Shown here piece by piece: positions 40,781-50,307 of a stretch of DNA of 64,000 nucleotides. The translations under genes and the position numbers were made by a program. The stretch is taken from contig NZ_JAOEBG010000029.1 in assembly GCF_029836165.1 (NCBI RefSeq), forward strand, positions 1 through 64,000, in the 5' to 3' direction. The stretch is from Pseudomonas sp. GD04091. Its GTDB lineage: Bacteria > Pseudomonadota > Gammaproteobacteria > Pseudomonadales > Pseudomonadaceae. Under the pieces are notes generated by a model that was not told the origin of the DNA, did no database searches, and saw only the letters and a program-made list of their open reading frames with translations. Within the stretch, counting starts at the first letter, position 1. Each line of letters starts with the position of its first letter.

Positions 40781-41677
40781 TCATCCACGGGGGTGATGCT
40801 GGGCGTGCAGCTGCTGCAGGCGCGCCTTGGCGACATGGGTGTAGATCTGCGTGGTCGACAGGTCACTGTGCCCCAGCAGCATCTGCACCACGCGCAGGTC
40901 GGCGCCATGGTTGAGCAGGTGGGTGGCGAAGGCGTGCCGCAAGGTATGCGGCGACAGCGGCTTGTCGATGCCGGCCACCCGCGCATGGTGCTTGATCCGG
41001 TGCCAGAAGGTCTGGCGGGTCATCTGCTCGCCGCGCAGGCTGGGAAACAGCACATCGCTGGGCCGACCGCCCAGCAACTCGGCGCGGCCATCGCGCAGGT
41101 AGCGCTCGAGCCAGACCACCGCCTCCTCGCCCATCGGCACCAGGCGCTCCTTGCTGCCCTTGCCCATCACCCGCAGCACCCCCTGGCGCAGGTTGACCTG
41201 ATCCAGGGTCAGACTGACCAGCTCAGTCACCCGCAGGCCGCAGGCGTAGAGGACTTCGAGCATGGCGCGATCACGTTGGCCAATGGCCTCGCCACGGTCG
41301 GGGGCCTGCAGCAGGGCTTCGACATCAGCCTCCGACAGAGACTTGGGCAGCGGCCGGCCCAGTTGCGGCATGTCCACTTGCAGCGTCGGGTCGACGCCGA
41401 CCAGGCGCTCGCGCAACAGGTAACGGAAGAACCCCCGCACCCCTGACAGGAAGCGCGCGGTAGAGCGCGGCTTGTAACCCTGGTCGAAACGCCACGCCAG
41501 GTGATCGAGGATCAGCTCGCGGCCGGCATCGGGCAGCGCCACACCGTGCTCCCGGAGCCAGCCATTGAACAGCGCCAGGTCGCTGCGGTACGAGGCGCGG
41601 GTGTTGTCGGACAGCCCCTTCTCCAGCCAGAGGGCGTCGAGGAACTGGTCGATCAGGGGGTGGTCCAGTGCTGGCAT
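40781..41677 (-). CDS. xerD: Site-specific tyrosine recombinase XerD
   Basis: With XerC it resolves chromosome dimers at dif. The 298-residue protein has an N-terminal SAM-like core-binding domain (IDQFLDALWLEKGLSDNTRA). In the catalytic domain the Arg is in YACGLRVTELVSL and the Lys in GKGSKERLVPMG. HTLRHAFATHLLNHGADLRV and LLGHSDLSTTQIYTHV contribute the His-Arg, second His and nucleophilic Tyr. The length equals that of canonical XerD. It is divergent from the antiporter gene, and dsbC follows downstream on the same strand after about 150 bases. It is not associated with any integrated element. Confidence 0.97.
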   Translation of the reverse strand: MPALDHPLIDQFLDALWLEKGLSDNTRASYRSDLALFNGWLREHGVALPDAGRELILDHLAWRFDQGYKPRSTARFLSGVRGFFRYLLRERLVGVDPTLQVDMPQLGRPLPKSLSEADVEALLQAPDRGEAIGQRDRAMLEVLYACGLRVTELVSLTLDQVNLRQGVLRVMGKGSKERLVPMGEEAVVWLERYLRDGRAELLGGRPSDVLFPSLRGEQMTRQTFWHRIKHHARVAGIDKPLSPHTLRHAFATHLLNHGADLRVVQMLLGHSDLSTTQIYTHVAKARLQQLHAQHHPRG

Positions 41678-41745
41678 GAATACTCGGTGGCAAACATCGA
41701 AATGGCGCTTAGTCTTTCATATCGACGCATGCAGAGGGAGCCCGC

Positions 41746-43566
41746 ATGAACGAACAGCAGATTCTTTTGAGTGTCGGTGGCATCGGCGCCGCCGCGCTGC
41801 TTTGCCAATGGCTGGCCTGGCGCCTCAAGCTGCCGGCGATCCTGTTCCTGCTGCTGTGCGGCATTCTCGCCGGGCCGGTGCTCGGCTGGTTGCAGCCCCA
41901 GGCGCTGTTCGGCCCGCTGCTGATGCCACTGGTATCGCTGGCCGTGGCGCTGATCCTGTTCGAAGGCAGCCTCACCCTGCACCTGTCGCAATGGCGCGAG
42001 ATCGGCAGCGTGGTGCACCGCCTGGTGACCATCGGCGCGTTGAGCACCTGGCTGGTGATCGCCCTGGCCACCCACTGGCTGCTGGGTTTCGACTGGCCCC
42101 TGGCGATCCTGTTCGGCACCTTGACCCTGGTCACCGGCCCCACGGTGATCGTGCCCATGCTGCGCGTGGTGCGACCCAAGGCGGCCATCGCCAATATCCT
42201 GCGCTGGGAAGGCATCGTCATCGATCCGATCGGCGCGCTGCTGGCGGTGGTGGTGTACAGCTTCATCATCGCCAGCGCCGCCGGCAACGGCCTGAGCCAG
42301 AGCCTGGCGACCTTCGCCGGGGTGATCTTCTGCGGCAGCGCGCTTGGCGTCGCCGGGGGTTGGCTGCTGGGCCAGGTGATGCGCGAGCAGTGGCTGCCGG
42401 AGTACCTGCACAACCTGGCCTCGTTGGCGGCGGTGCTGGGCATCTTCATCGCCGCCAACCAGATCGTCCACGAGTCGGGCCTGCTGGCCGTCACGGTCAT
42501 GGGCATGTGGCTGGCCAACATGCCCGGCGTGGATGTGCGGCAGATCCTGCACTTCAAGGAGAACCTCAGCGTGCTGCTGATCTCCGGGCTGTTCATCCTC
42601 CTGGCCGCGCGGCTCGACCTGCATGCTTTGCTGGCCCTGGGCCCGGCGGTGCTGGCGTTGCTGCTGGTGATCCAGCTGCTGGCGCGGCCGCTGAACGTCT
42701 GGCTGGCGACCCTGGGTTCGACCCTGAACTGGCGGGAACGAGCGCTGCTGGCCTGGATCGCCCCGCGTGGCATCGTCGCCGCCGCCGTCTCGGCCATCTT
42801 CGCCATCCGCCTCGATGAGGCCGGCCATGAGGGCGCCCTGTTGCTGGTGCCGCTGACCTTCGCCGTGATCATCGGCACCGTGGTGCTGCAGAGCGCCACG
42901 GCCAGGCCCCTGGCGCGCCTGCTCAAGGTGGCGGAGCCGGCGCCGAGCGGCTTTCTCATCGTCGGTGCCAACCCGCCGGCGCGAGCCATCGCCAAAGCCT
43001 TGCAGCAACTGGGCTGCCGGGTGCTGCTGACCGACTCCAGCTGGGAGAACATCCGCGCCGCGCGCATGGAGAACCTGCCGACCTACTTCGGCAACCCCGC
43101 CTCGCAGCATGCCGACGCCCATCTCGACCTGGTCGGCCTGGGCCATCTGCTCGGCCTGTCACCGGCAGGTGAGCTCAACGCGCTGGCCTGTGCGCGCTTT
43201 CGCCATGACTTCGGCCAGAACCGGTTGTTCGTGCTGGCCAGCGGCCTGGAAAAACAGCGCAGCGACAAGCACCGGGCCAGCGAGGAGCATCGCGGCCAGC
43301 TGCTGGGGGCAAACCCGATGACCTATGGCCAGCTGACCAAGCTGCTGCACCAAGGCGCGGAGCTGTACAGCACCACGCTGACCGAGGCGTTTACCTGGAG
43401 CGACTACCAGCAGCTGCATGGCCCGCGGGCCACGCTGCTGTTCGCCCGGGACGGGCAAGGCTGGGTGCATGTGGCCAGCCCGGAAAGCCCGCTCAAGCCA
43501 CAACCGGGGTGGACGCTGGTGGCACTGGTGGAGCCGGAGCTCACCGAACAGCCGGTGACGCATTGA
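41746..43566 (+). CDS. Cation:proton antiporter (CPA family) with C-terminal TrkA-N-like domain
   Basis: A 606-residue inner-membrane antiporter. Residues about 1-390 contain some 11-13 hydrophobic helices, including LPAILFLLLCGILAGPVLGW, ALILFEGSLTLHL and TLVTGPTVIVPML, and the family's LAWIAPRGIVAAAVSAIFA helix near residue 345. The C-terminal 200 residues are soluble and start with a nucleotide-binding-like strand (GFLIVGANPPARAIAKALQQ), as in RCK-regulated transporters. Whether Na+ or K+ is exchanged cannot be told. GAGGGAGCC lies upstream of the ATG. It is divergent from xerD; a REP-like element follows the stop. Confidence 0.92.
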   Translation: MNEQQILLSVGGIGAAALLCQWLAWRLKLPAILFLLLCGILAGPVLGWLQPQALFGPLLMPLVSLAVALILFEGSLTLHLSQWREIGSVVHRLVTIGALSTWLVIALATHWLLGFDWPLAILFGTLTLVTGPTVIVPMLRVVRPKAAIANILRWEGIVIDPIGALLAVVVYSFIIASAAGNGLSQSLATFAGVIFCGSALGVAGGWLLGQVMREQWLPEYLHNLASLAAVLGIFIAANQIVHESGLLAVTVMGMWLANMPGVDVRQILHFKENLSVLLISGLFILLAARLDLHALLALGPAVLALLLVIQLLARPLNVWLATLGSTLNWRERALLAWIAPRGIVAAAVSAIFAIRLDEAGHEGALLLVPLTFAVIIGTVVLQSATARPLARLLKVAEPAPSGFLIVGANPPARAIAKALQQLGCRVLLTDSSWENIRAARMENLPTYFGNPASQHADAHLDLVGLGHLLGLSPAGELNALACARFRHDFGQNRLFVLASGLEKQRSDKHRASEEHRGQLLGANPMTYGQLTKLLHQGAELYSTTLTEAFTWSDYQQLHGPRATLLFARDGQGWVHVASPESPLKPQPGWTLVALVEPELTEQPVTH

Positions 43567-43629
43567 CCTATAAGAGCCATCCCTTTCAAGGTTTTGCGAT
43601 TTTTCGGATATGACCGCTTCAATTCAAGA

Positions 43630-43700
43630 TTGCCGGGGTCGCTTTGCGACCCTTTCGCGACACAAGGCCGCTCCTACAGGCGACTGCGAGCCCCGGCAAA
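43630..43700. repeat. REP-like palindromic element (second family)
   Basis: ATTGCCGGGGTCGC pairs with GCGAGCCCCGGCAAAT around an inner TTTCGCGACACAAGGCCGCTCC block that recurs at 51617-51720 and 59678-59790. It lies between the convergent antiporter and thioesterase genes. The rest of 43567-43774 holds no gene. Confidence 0.8.
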
Positions 43701-43774
43701 TCCAAGCCGGACGCCAATTTCCAACACCTTGAACGTCGCTCCCATAGGGGCGCGCCAAATCAACCCGAGGGCAC

Positions 43775-44182
43775 TCAGGCCAGCGGCAGCACCGGCACCG
43801 GACGCTTGTCCTCGTCGATGGCGACGAAGCTGAACACGCCATGGATCGCCCGTTCGCGGCCGTCGAGGTACATGTTCTCGACGAACACATCCACCTGCAC
43901 CTGCAGGCTGGTGTTGCCGACCTTGATCACCGTGCCCACCAGCTCGACGATCGAGCCCGCGGGGATCGGGTGCTTGAAGTCGATGCGGTCGGTGGACACC
44001 GTCACCAGCGGCAGACGGCAGAAGCGGGTGGCGGCGATGAACGACACTTCGTCCATCCACGCCAGCGCGGTGCCGCCGAACAGGGTGTTGTGGTGGTTGG
44101 TGGTGTTTGGGAACACCGCTTTGGTCACGCGGGTCACCGACAGTTCGGTGCGGCGCTGGATTTCCTGGTCTCGGGGGGTCAT
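43775..44182 (-). CDS. Acyl-CoA thioesterase (hotdog fold)
   Basis: A 135-residue single-hotdog protein of the YciA/acyl-CoA hydrolase type that cleaves acyl-CoA to the free acid. NTTNHHNTLFGGTALAWMDE carries the substrate-binding and catalytic region. It is followed by DRIDFKHPIPAGSIVELVG and by a C-terminal FSFVAIDEDKRPVPV. The start at 44182 (MTPRDQEIQRRTELSV) is the better N terminus; the frame runs six codons further without support. It lies 100 bases downstream of rplS, behind the rplS terminator, so it is probably transcribed independently. Confidence 0.93.
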   Translation of the reverse strand: MTPRDQEIQRRTELSVTRVTKAVFPNTTNHHNTLFGGTALAWMDEVSFIAATRFCRLPLVTVSTDRIDFKHPIPAGSIVELVGTVIKVGNTSLQVQVDVFVENMYLDGRERAIHGVFSFVAIDEDKRPVPVLPLA

Positions 44183-44218
44183 CTTCGGGTCACATCGCAA
44201 GGGCAGATTTCAGAAAGC

Positions 44219-44246
44219 AAAAAAGCAGCCCGAAGGCTGCTTTTTT
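44219..44246 (-). terminator. Rho-independent terminator after rplS
   Basis: AAAAAAGCAGCC / GGCTGCTTTTTT forms a twelve-base-pair stem with a CGAA loop and T run. It ends the rpsP-rimM-trmD-rplS operon. Confidence 0.95.
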
Positions 44247-44282
44247 CTCGCTAGGCGGCCTCGGCCACCGGGCAAACTGCAC

Positions 44283-44633
44283 TCAGGACAGTTTTTCCTT
44301 GATGCGAGCGGCTTTGCCGGACAGGTCGCGCAGGTAGTACAGCTTGGCTTTACGCACGTCACCACGACGTTTCACGGCCAGGCTGTCGATCTGCGGGCTG
44401 TAGGTCTGGAAGGTACGCTCTACGCCAACGCCGCTGGAGATCTTGCGCACGGTGAAGGCGCTGTTCAGACCGCGGTTACGCTTGGCGATGACGACGCCTT
44501 CGAACGCCTGCAGACGCGAGCGGTCGCCTTCCTTCACTTTGACCTGGACGACAACGGTGTCGCCTGGTGCGAAGGTCGGGATCTCTTTGCTCATCTGCTC
44601 GGCTTCGAGCTGCTGGATGATCTTGTTGGTCAT
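44283..44633 (-). CDS. rplS: 50S ribosomal protein L19
   Basis: L19 sits at the 30S-50S interface. The 116-residue product has the standard sequence, including PTFAPGDTVVVQVKVKEGDR, QAFEGVVIAKRNRGLNSAFT, SSGVGVERTFQTYSP and the C-terminal AKLYYLRDLSGKAARIKEKL. It is the last gene of the four-gene operon, 43 bases after trmD, and is followed by a strong terminator. There are no unusual features. Confidence 0.99.
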   Translation of the reverse strand: MTNKIIQQLEAEQMSKEIPTFAPGDTVVVQVKVKEGDRSRLQAFEGVVIAKRNRGLNSAFTVRKISSGVGVERTFQTYSPQIDSLAVKRRGDVRKAKLYYLRDLSGKAARIKEKLS

Positions 44634-44676
44634 GCTGTGCTCCTAAGATGGATAACGTGATCCACCATCGATACGT

Positions 44677-45429
44677 TTAACTATCGTCCCGCTCGCGGAG
44701 ATATTCCTCGAGCAGCTTCTTCTCTTCTCCAGAAAGCGAGCGACTTTCCAGAAGATCGGCGCGTCGTTCGAAGGTCCTACCAAGGGACTGCTTCATCCGC
44801 CAACGCCGGATATGTGCATGGTTGCCACTTAGCAACACGTCGGGAACACGCTGATCCGCATACACCTCAGGTCGGGTGTAGTGCGGGCAATCGAGCAGAC
44901 CGTCGGTGAAAGAGTCTTCCTCCGCCGAGTCCACATGCCCTAAAGCTCCGGGCAGCAGCCGTGTAACCGCATCGATCAGTACCATGGCCGGCAGCTCGCC
45001 ACCGGAAAGTACATAGTCGCCAATCGACCACTCCTCATCGACATGAGCCTCGATAAAGCGCTCGTCGATGCCTTCATAACGACCGGCGATCAGGATCAAC
45101 GACTCCTGTTCGGCCAGGCCCTTGACCGCCTGCTGAGTCAGCTTGCGGCCTTGCGGCGAAAGGTAGATCACCTTTGCCGATGCTCCGGTCGCCTGCCTGG
45201 CGCTAACCAGGGCGTCTTCCAGAGGCTTGATCTTCATCACCATGCCCGGACCACCGCCAAACGGCCGATCATCCACCGTGTGGTGACGATCTGTGGTGTA
45301 GTCCCGCGGGTTCCAGCAGGTCACTTGCAGCAACCCTTGTTTCACCGCGCGGCTGGTAATGCCGTACTCCGTGATGGCCGAGAACATCTCGGGGAACAAC
45401 GTGATGACGTCTACGCGAAGGTTACCCAT
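44677..45429 (-). CDS. trmD: tRNA (guanine-N1-)-methyltransferase TrmD
   Basis: Methylates G37 of tRNAs at N1, which prevents +1 frameshifting. The 250-residue protein is of the SPOUT class. It shows LRVDVITLFPEMFSAITEYG at the N terminus, PFGGGPGMVMKIKPLEDAL, and the knot region LIAGRYEGIDERFIEAHVDE. The SAM-binding IGDYVLSGGELPAMVLIDAV follows. The TGL/LDCPHYTRPEVY segment and the VPDVLLSGNHAHIRRWR tail are typical. It starts three bases after rimM ends and is co-transcribed with rpsP, rimM and rplS. Confidence 0.99.
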   Translation of the reverse strand: MGNLRVDVITLFPEMFSAITEYGITSRAVKQGLLQVTCWNPRDYTTDRHHTVDDRPFGGGPGMVMKIKPLEDALVSARQATGASAKVIYLSPQGRKLTQQAVKGLAEQESLILIAGRYEGIDERFIEAHVDEEWSIGDYVLSGGELPAMVLIDAVTRLLPGALGHVDSAEEDSFTDGLLDCPHYTRPEVYADQRVPDVLLSGNHAHIRRWRMKQSLGRTFERRADLLESRSLSGEEKKLLEEYLRERDDS

Positions 45430-45432
45430 CGT

Positions 45433-45969
45433 CTAGAAGTCCGCGTCCCATTCAACCCGCATCACGCCTGCTTCCAGGTCGACTGCCAGCACGCATTGCT
45501 CCGTATAGGGCAACAGACGCTCGCGATCATCCAGGCTGCCTGCGCAGGGCTTGACCACCATTACATCGTTCGCGCCGGTCTCCAACAGGTGATCGATCGT
45601 GCCGAACAGTTGTTCGTCCTGATTGATGACCTTCAGGCCCACCAACTGGTACCAGTAGTACTCGTCGGCTGCCAGGTTGGGCAAAAGGCTCCGCGGTATG
45701 CAGATTTCGAATCCGCTCAGAAGACGCGCTTCATCGCGATCATCGAGGCCTTTCAGTTTCACGACCAGGCCCTTTTGGGAGCCACGACCGCTGACCAGCT
45801 CGACCTGCTTAATCTTGCCTTCGTGCCGAAGCGTCCAGCGTCGATAATCCAGCAGGTTTTCAATCGGATCGGTAAAGGAATACACCTTCACCTCGCCGCG
45901 AACGCCGTGAACCGAAAAAATCTTGCCAACGACGATGAGGTCGTCAGCCTTTTCTGGCGTCGCGTTCAT
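45433..45969 (-). CDS. rimM: Ribosome maturation factor RimM
   Basis: Assists late 30S assembly near the head and binds S19. The 178-residue protein has the N-terminal beta-barrel (VVGKIFSVHGVRGEVKVYSF) and the PRC-barrel C-terminal domain (YYWYQLVGLKVINQDEQLFG, NDVMVVKPCAGSLDDRERLL, LPYTEQCVLAVDLEAGVMRV). The length and position between rpsP and trmD are canonical; the gaps are five and three bases. Nothing is odd. Confidence 0.98.
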   Translation of the reverse strand: MNATPEKADDLIVVGKIFSVHGVRGEVKVYSFTDPIENLLDYRRWTLRHEGKIKQVELVSGRGSQKGLVVKLKGLDDRDEARLLSGFEICIPRSLLPNLAADEYYWYQLVGLKVINQDEQLFGTIDHLLETGANDVMVVKPCAGSLDDRERLLPYTEQCVLAVDLEAGVMRVEWDADF

Positions 45970-45974
45970 ACTGC

Positions 45975-46226
45975 TCAGGCTGCAGCCTTGGCAGCTTCCT
46001 TCAGCAGCTGAGCAACACGCTCAGACGGCTGTGCGCCCTGGCTCAGCCAGTAGTTGACGCGCTCCTGGTTGACCGACAGCTTGACTTCGGCGCCAGCGGC
46101 GATCGGGTTGAAGAAGCCAACGCGCTCAACGAAACGGCCGTCACGGGCGTTACGCGAGTTGGTCACGGTCAGGTGGTAGAAAGGGCGCTTCTTGGAGCCG
46201 CCACGGGCAAGACGGATGGTTACCAT
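45975..46226 (-). CDS. rpsP: 30S ribosomal protein S16
   Basis: An 83-residue S16, the first gene of the rpsP-rimM-trmD-rplS operon. MVTIRLARGGSKKRPFYHLT is the usual N terminus, and DGRFVERVGFFNP and VNYWLSQGAQPSERVAQLL follow. The start at 46226 is fixed by the family; the longer open frame to 46358 is not real. It is preceded by 232 bases that separate it from ffh and must contain the operon promoter. Confidence 0.98.
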   Translation of the reverse strand: MVTIRLARGGSKKRPFYHLTVTNSRNARDGRFVERVGFFNPIAAGAEVKLSVNQERVNYWLSQGAQPSERVAQLLKEAAKAAA

Positions 46227-46420
46227 GTGAACATCGTTCCTATAGTCGGTGCTGCAAAACTGAATGCCCAAATGGGCACAGGGTGCCCAAAAGGCCGCAT
46301 ATTCTCGGGGAATACACGGACATTTGCAAATGCCTTTTTCGGCAAGCCTTTGGCCCACCGCTCAGTTCTGCCGGTTGGAGCCGCCTCGCGGCGGCCATGT
46401 TCCCGCCGCAGCGGGGGTCT

Positions 46421-46450
46421 GGCCGGCTTCCTTATATAAGGAAGCCGGCC
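46421..46450 (-). terminator. Perfect 30-bp palindrome after ffh
   Basis: GGCCGGCTTCCTTAT followed by its exact reverse complement ATAAGGAAGCCGGCC, eight bases after the ffh stop. There is no T tract, but the stem is very strong. It is best read as the ffh terminator; a second hairpin (GCCGCC/GGCGGC, 46380-46395) lies further along. Confidence 0.7.
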
Positions 46451-46458
46451 TGATTCGT

Positions 46459-47835
<1,377 letters not shown>

Positions 47836-48058
47836 GGTGATCCTTTCAGGCCCAGTGAAGCCGAGGTTTTTCAGGTGCCCAGGTGGAGATGTACACGCGC
47901 CGGGCAGAGCAAGGCGGCGATTATAGCGGAGACTGCTTCCTGCGCACACCTCGCTCGGGACCACCGGCCGGGCTTGCCCCGCGATTGATACGCAGTCTTC
48001 CTTGCCTGCCGGGTTCTATGCCAAACTCCGTCCCTTTAGGGCTTGCCTGCCAGGACTT

Positions 48059-48868
48059 ATGTTCTCTTCACCCAGCCTCATCCCCAATCTGATCGCCGCC
48101 TTCCTTTATCTGGCCGCGACCGTCTACCAGGCCACCGGCCTGGCTCGTGGCGCCCGCGCCGACAAGCGGCTGCTCGGACTGCTCGGCGCCCTGGCGGTCA
48201 TCGCCCAGGGCGGCGCCCTGTTCTTCCAGCTGATCACCCCGCTGGGCCTGAGCCTGGACTTCTTCAGCGCCGCCAGCCTGATCGCCGCGGCGGTGATCGG
48301 CCTCACGCTCCTCGCCTGCCTGAGCATTCCGGTGGAAAACCTGCTGGTGCTGCTGTTCCCGCTCGGCGCGGTGACCGCGCTGCTGGCCCAGTTCGCGCCG
48401 CCCGGCACGGTGCCGCTGATCAACGAGGAACCGGGCATCCTCGCGCACATCCTGCTGTCGATCCTGGCCTACGGCCTGTTCACCATCGCCGTGTTCCAGG
48501 CCCTGCTGCTGCTGCTGCAGGACCACCAGCTCAAGCACAAGCACCCGTCGGGGCTGATCCGCAACTTCCCGCCGCTGCAGACCATGGAAAGCCTGCTGTT
48601 CGGTTTCCTCTGGGCCGGCTGGGTGTTGCTGTCGCTGTCGCTGATGTCCGGCTGGCTGTTCCTCGACAACCTGTTCGCCCAGCACCTGGTACACAAGACG
48701 CTGCTGGCCTGCGTGGCCTGGATCGTGTTCAGCGTGCTGCTGTGGGGCCGTACCCGCCTGGGCTGGCGCGGCCACAAGGCAATCCGCTGGACCCTGGCCG
48801 GCTTCTGCCTGCTGATGCTGGCCTACTTCGGCAGCAAGCTGGTCCGCGAATTCATCCTGCACATCTGA
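48059..48868 (+). CDS. CcsA/HemX-like cytochrome c biogenesis membrane protein (YpjD type)
   Basis: A 269-residue integral membrane protein with about eight hydrophobic helices, including LIPNLIAAFLYLAATVYQAT, LGLLGALAVIAQGGALFFQ and LLSILAYGLFTIAVFQALLL, and in the C-terminal part GFLWAGWVLLSLSLMSGWLF. The architecture fits the CcsA/HemX family, whose members handle heme or cytochrome c assembly. The YpjD-type members beside ffh have no proven function. The start at 48059 is preceded by AGGACTT. A HlyC/CorC-family gene follows after nine bases, so the two are likely co-transcribed. Confidence 0.88.
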   Translation: MFSSPSLIPNLIAAFLYLAATVYQATGLARGARADKRLLGLLGALAVIAQGGALFFQLITPLGLSLDFFSAASLIAAAVIGLTLLACLSIPVENLLVLLFPLGAVTALLAQFAPPGTVPLINEEPGILAHILLSILAYGLFTIAVFQALLLLLQDHQLKHKHPSGLIRNFPPLQTMESLLFGFLWAGWVLLSLSLMSGWLFLDNLFAQHLVHKTLLACVAWIVFSVLLWGRTRLGWRGHKAIRWTLAGFCLLMLAYFGSKLVREFILHI

Positions 48869-48877
48869 CGGTCGCCC

Positions 48878-50065
48878 ATGGACACCCTGCCGTACGCCCC
48901 GTTGCTCGGCACCCTCGCCCTGGCCCTGCTGTGGTCGGCGCTGTTCACCGCGGTGGATGCCGCCCGCCAGCAGCTCAATGGCCACGCCGAGCCTGCCCTG
49001 CCCGCCCAGGGCCTGGTGCTCGGCGCCAGCCTCGGCAAACTGCTGGTACTGGGCCTGGCCTGCCTGATCGGCCAGCGCTACAGCGGTGAACACGGTTTCT
49101 GGCTGGCCGGCCTTGCCGCCGGCCTCACCCTGCTGGTGCTCGCCGAGTACCTGCCGCGCCGCCTGGCCCGGCGCAACCCGCAATCGTTCCTGAGCCTGGG
49201 CGGCAATCTGCTGAAACCACCGCTGGCGCTGCTGCAGCCGCTGGGTTGCCTGCTCGATGGTTGCGCCCGACTGATCCTGCGCCCGTTCCGCGTGCAACCA
49301 AGCGCCGTGGCCCTGCACCCGCAGCAAGACGACGAACGCGACGAGGATGCCCCCGGCGATACGCCCCGCCCCGGTCTGCTGGATGGCCTGCAGGCGCTGG
49401 ACAAGATCACCGTCAACGACATCCTGGTGCCGCGCAACGAGGTCGACGGGGTCAACCTCGACGACCCCATCGAGCGCATCATCGAGCAGTTGATCGTCAG
49501 CCGCCACACACGCCTGCCGGTCTACCACAACGACATCAACCAGGTCGAAGCGGTGCTCAACACCAAGCTGATCAGCCACCTGCTGCCACGGGCCGAGCTG
49601 ACCCTGGAGAAACTCCGGGCGGCCTGCTACGAACCCTACTTCGTACCCGAAAGCACCCCGCTGCAAATGCAGCTGCTGAACTTCCACAAGCAACAGCGGC
49701 GCATGGGCGTGGTGGTGGACGAATACGGCGAAGTGCTCGGCATCGTCACCCTGGAAGACATTCTCGAAGAAATCGTGGGCGAGTTCGAGGACGAGCAGAG
49801 CCTCGACAATCCCCATGTCCACCCCCAAGCCGATGGCCGCTTCGTCATCGAAGGCACCGCGTCGCTGCGCGAGATCAATCGCACGCTCGGCTGGCACCTG
49901 CCCTGCGACGGCGGGCCGAAAACCCTCAACGGCCTGGTCACCGAAGCCCTGGAAAGCATTCCGGCAAGCGCGGTATGCCTGAAAATCGGCCGCTACCGCC
50001 TGGAAATCCTCGAGACAGAGGACAACTGCGCCAGCAAGGTACTGGTCTGGACCGTGACTCGATAG
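48878..50065 (+). CDS. HlyC/CorC-family (CNNM-type) transporter with CBS domains
   Basis: A 395-residue protein with a membrane part of about three to four helices at the N terminus (residues 1-150, ALALLWSALFTAVDAARQQL onward). Paired CBS domains (residues about 175-290, INDILVPRNEVDGVNLDDPI-like region and MGVVVDEYGEVLGIVTLEDI) precede a CorC/HlyC C-terminal domain ending in ALESIPASAVCLKIGRYRLE. Family members take part in Mg2+ or Co2+ efflux. The N-terminal DUF21-like part is rather short and atypical, with a Pro/Asp-rich linker (QDDERDEDAPGDTPRPG). It is nine bases downstream of the CcsA-like gene. Confidence 0.87.
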   Translation: MDTLPYAPLLGTLALALLWSALFTAVDAARQQLNGHAEPALPAQGLVLGASLGKLLVLGLACLIGQRYSGEHGFWLAGLAAGLTLLVLAEYLPRRLARRNPQSFLSLGGNLLKPPLALLQPLGCLLDGCARLILRPFRVQPSAVALHPQQDDERDEDAPGDTPRPGLLDGLQALDKITVNDILVPRNEVDGVNLDDPIERIIEQLIVSRHTRLPVYHNDINQVEAVLNTKLISHLLPRAELTLEKLRAACYEPYFVPESTPLQMQLLNFHKQQRRMGVVVDEYGEVLGIVTLEDILEEIVGEFEDEQSLDNPHVHPQADGRFVIEGTASLREINRTLGWHLPCDGGPKTLNGLVTEALESIPASAVCLKIGRYRLEILETEDNCASKVLVWTVTR

Positions 50066-50307
50066 CTATACTCGCGCCACGCTTACCCAGCCCTGCCGTC
50101 CCGCCTGCTACCCGCACCCAGCGTCCCACGGCCAGTGCGCACCACTGACACGCCCCGCGGTCCTGCTTCAGCACCCCGAACAGCGCCCGCTCCCTTCCTA
50201 TCCCCTGGGCTATCGTCAGTCGGGCGACCAACAACAATACGCTCCGGCTCCCGTGTGCCCGCCACATGGGCCGTGCCCCATGGAGCATGACTGTCAGGGA
50301 CCTTCGC

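Noticed and set aside
40781..41677. XerD gene as a phage or island integrase
   Set aside because: Its length, motifs and dsbC-hom-thrC context are those of the housekeeping XerD, and no attachment-site repeats are seen nearby.
50066..50307. Possible small gene or RNA between the CorC-like and MFS genes
   Set aside because: There is no credible ribosome-binding site, hairpin with T tract, or conserved motif. I see only the MFS upstream region.
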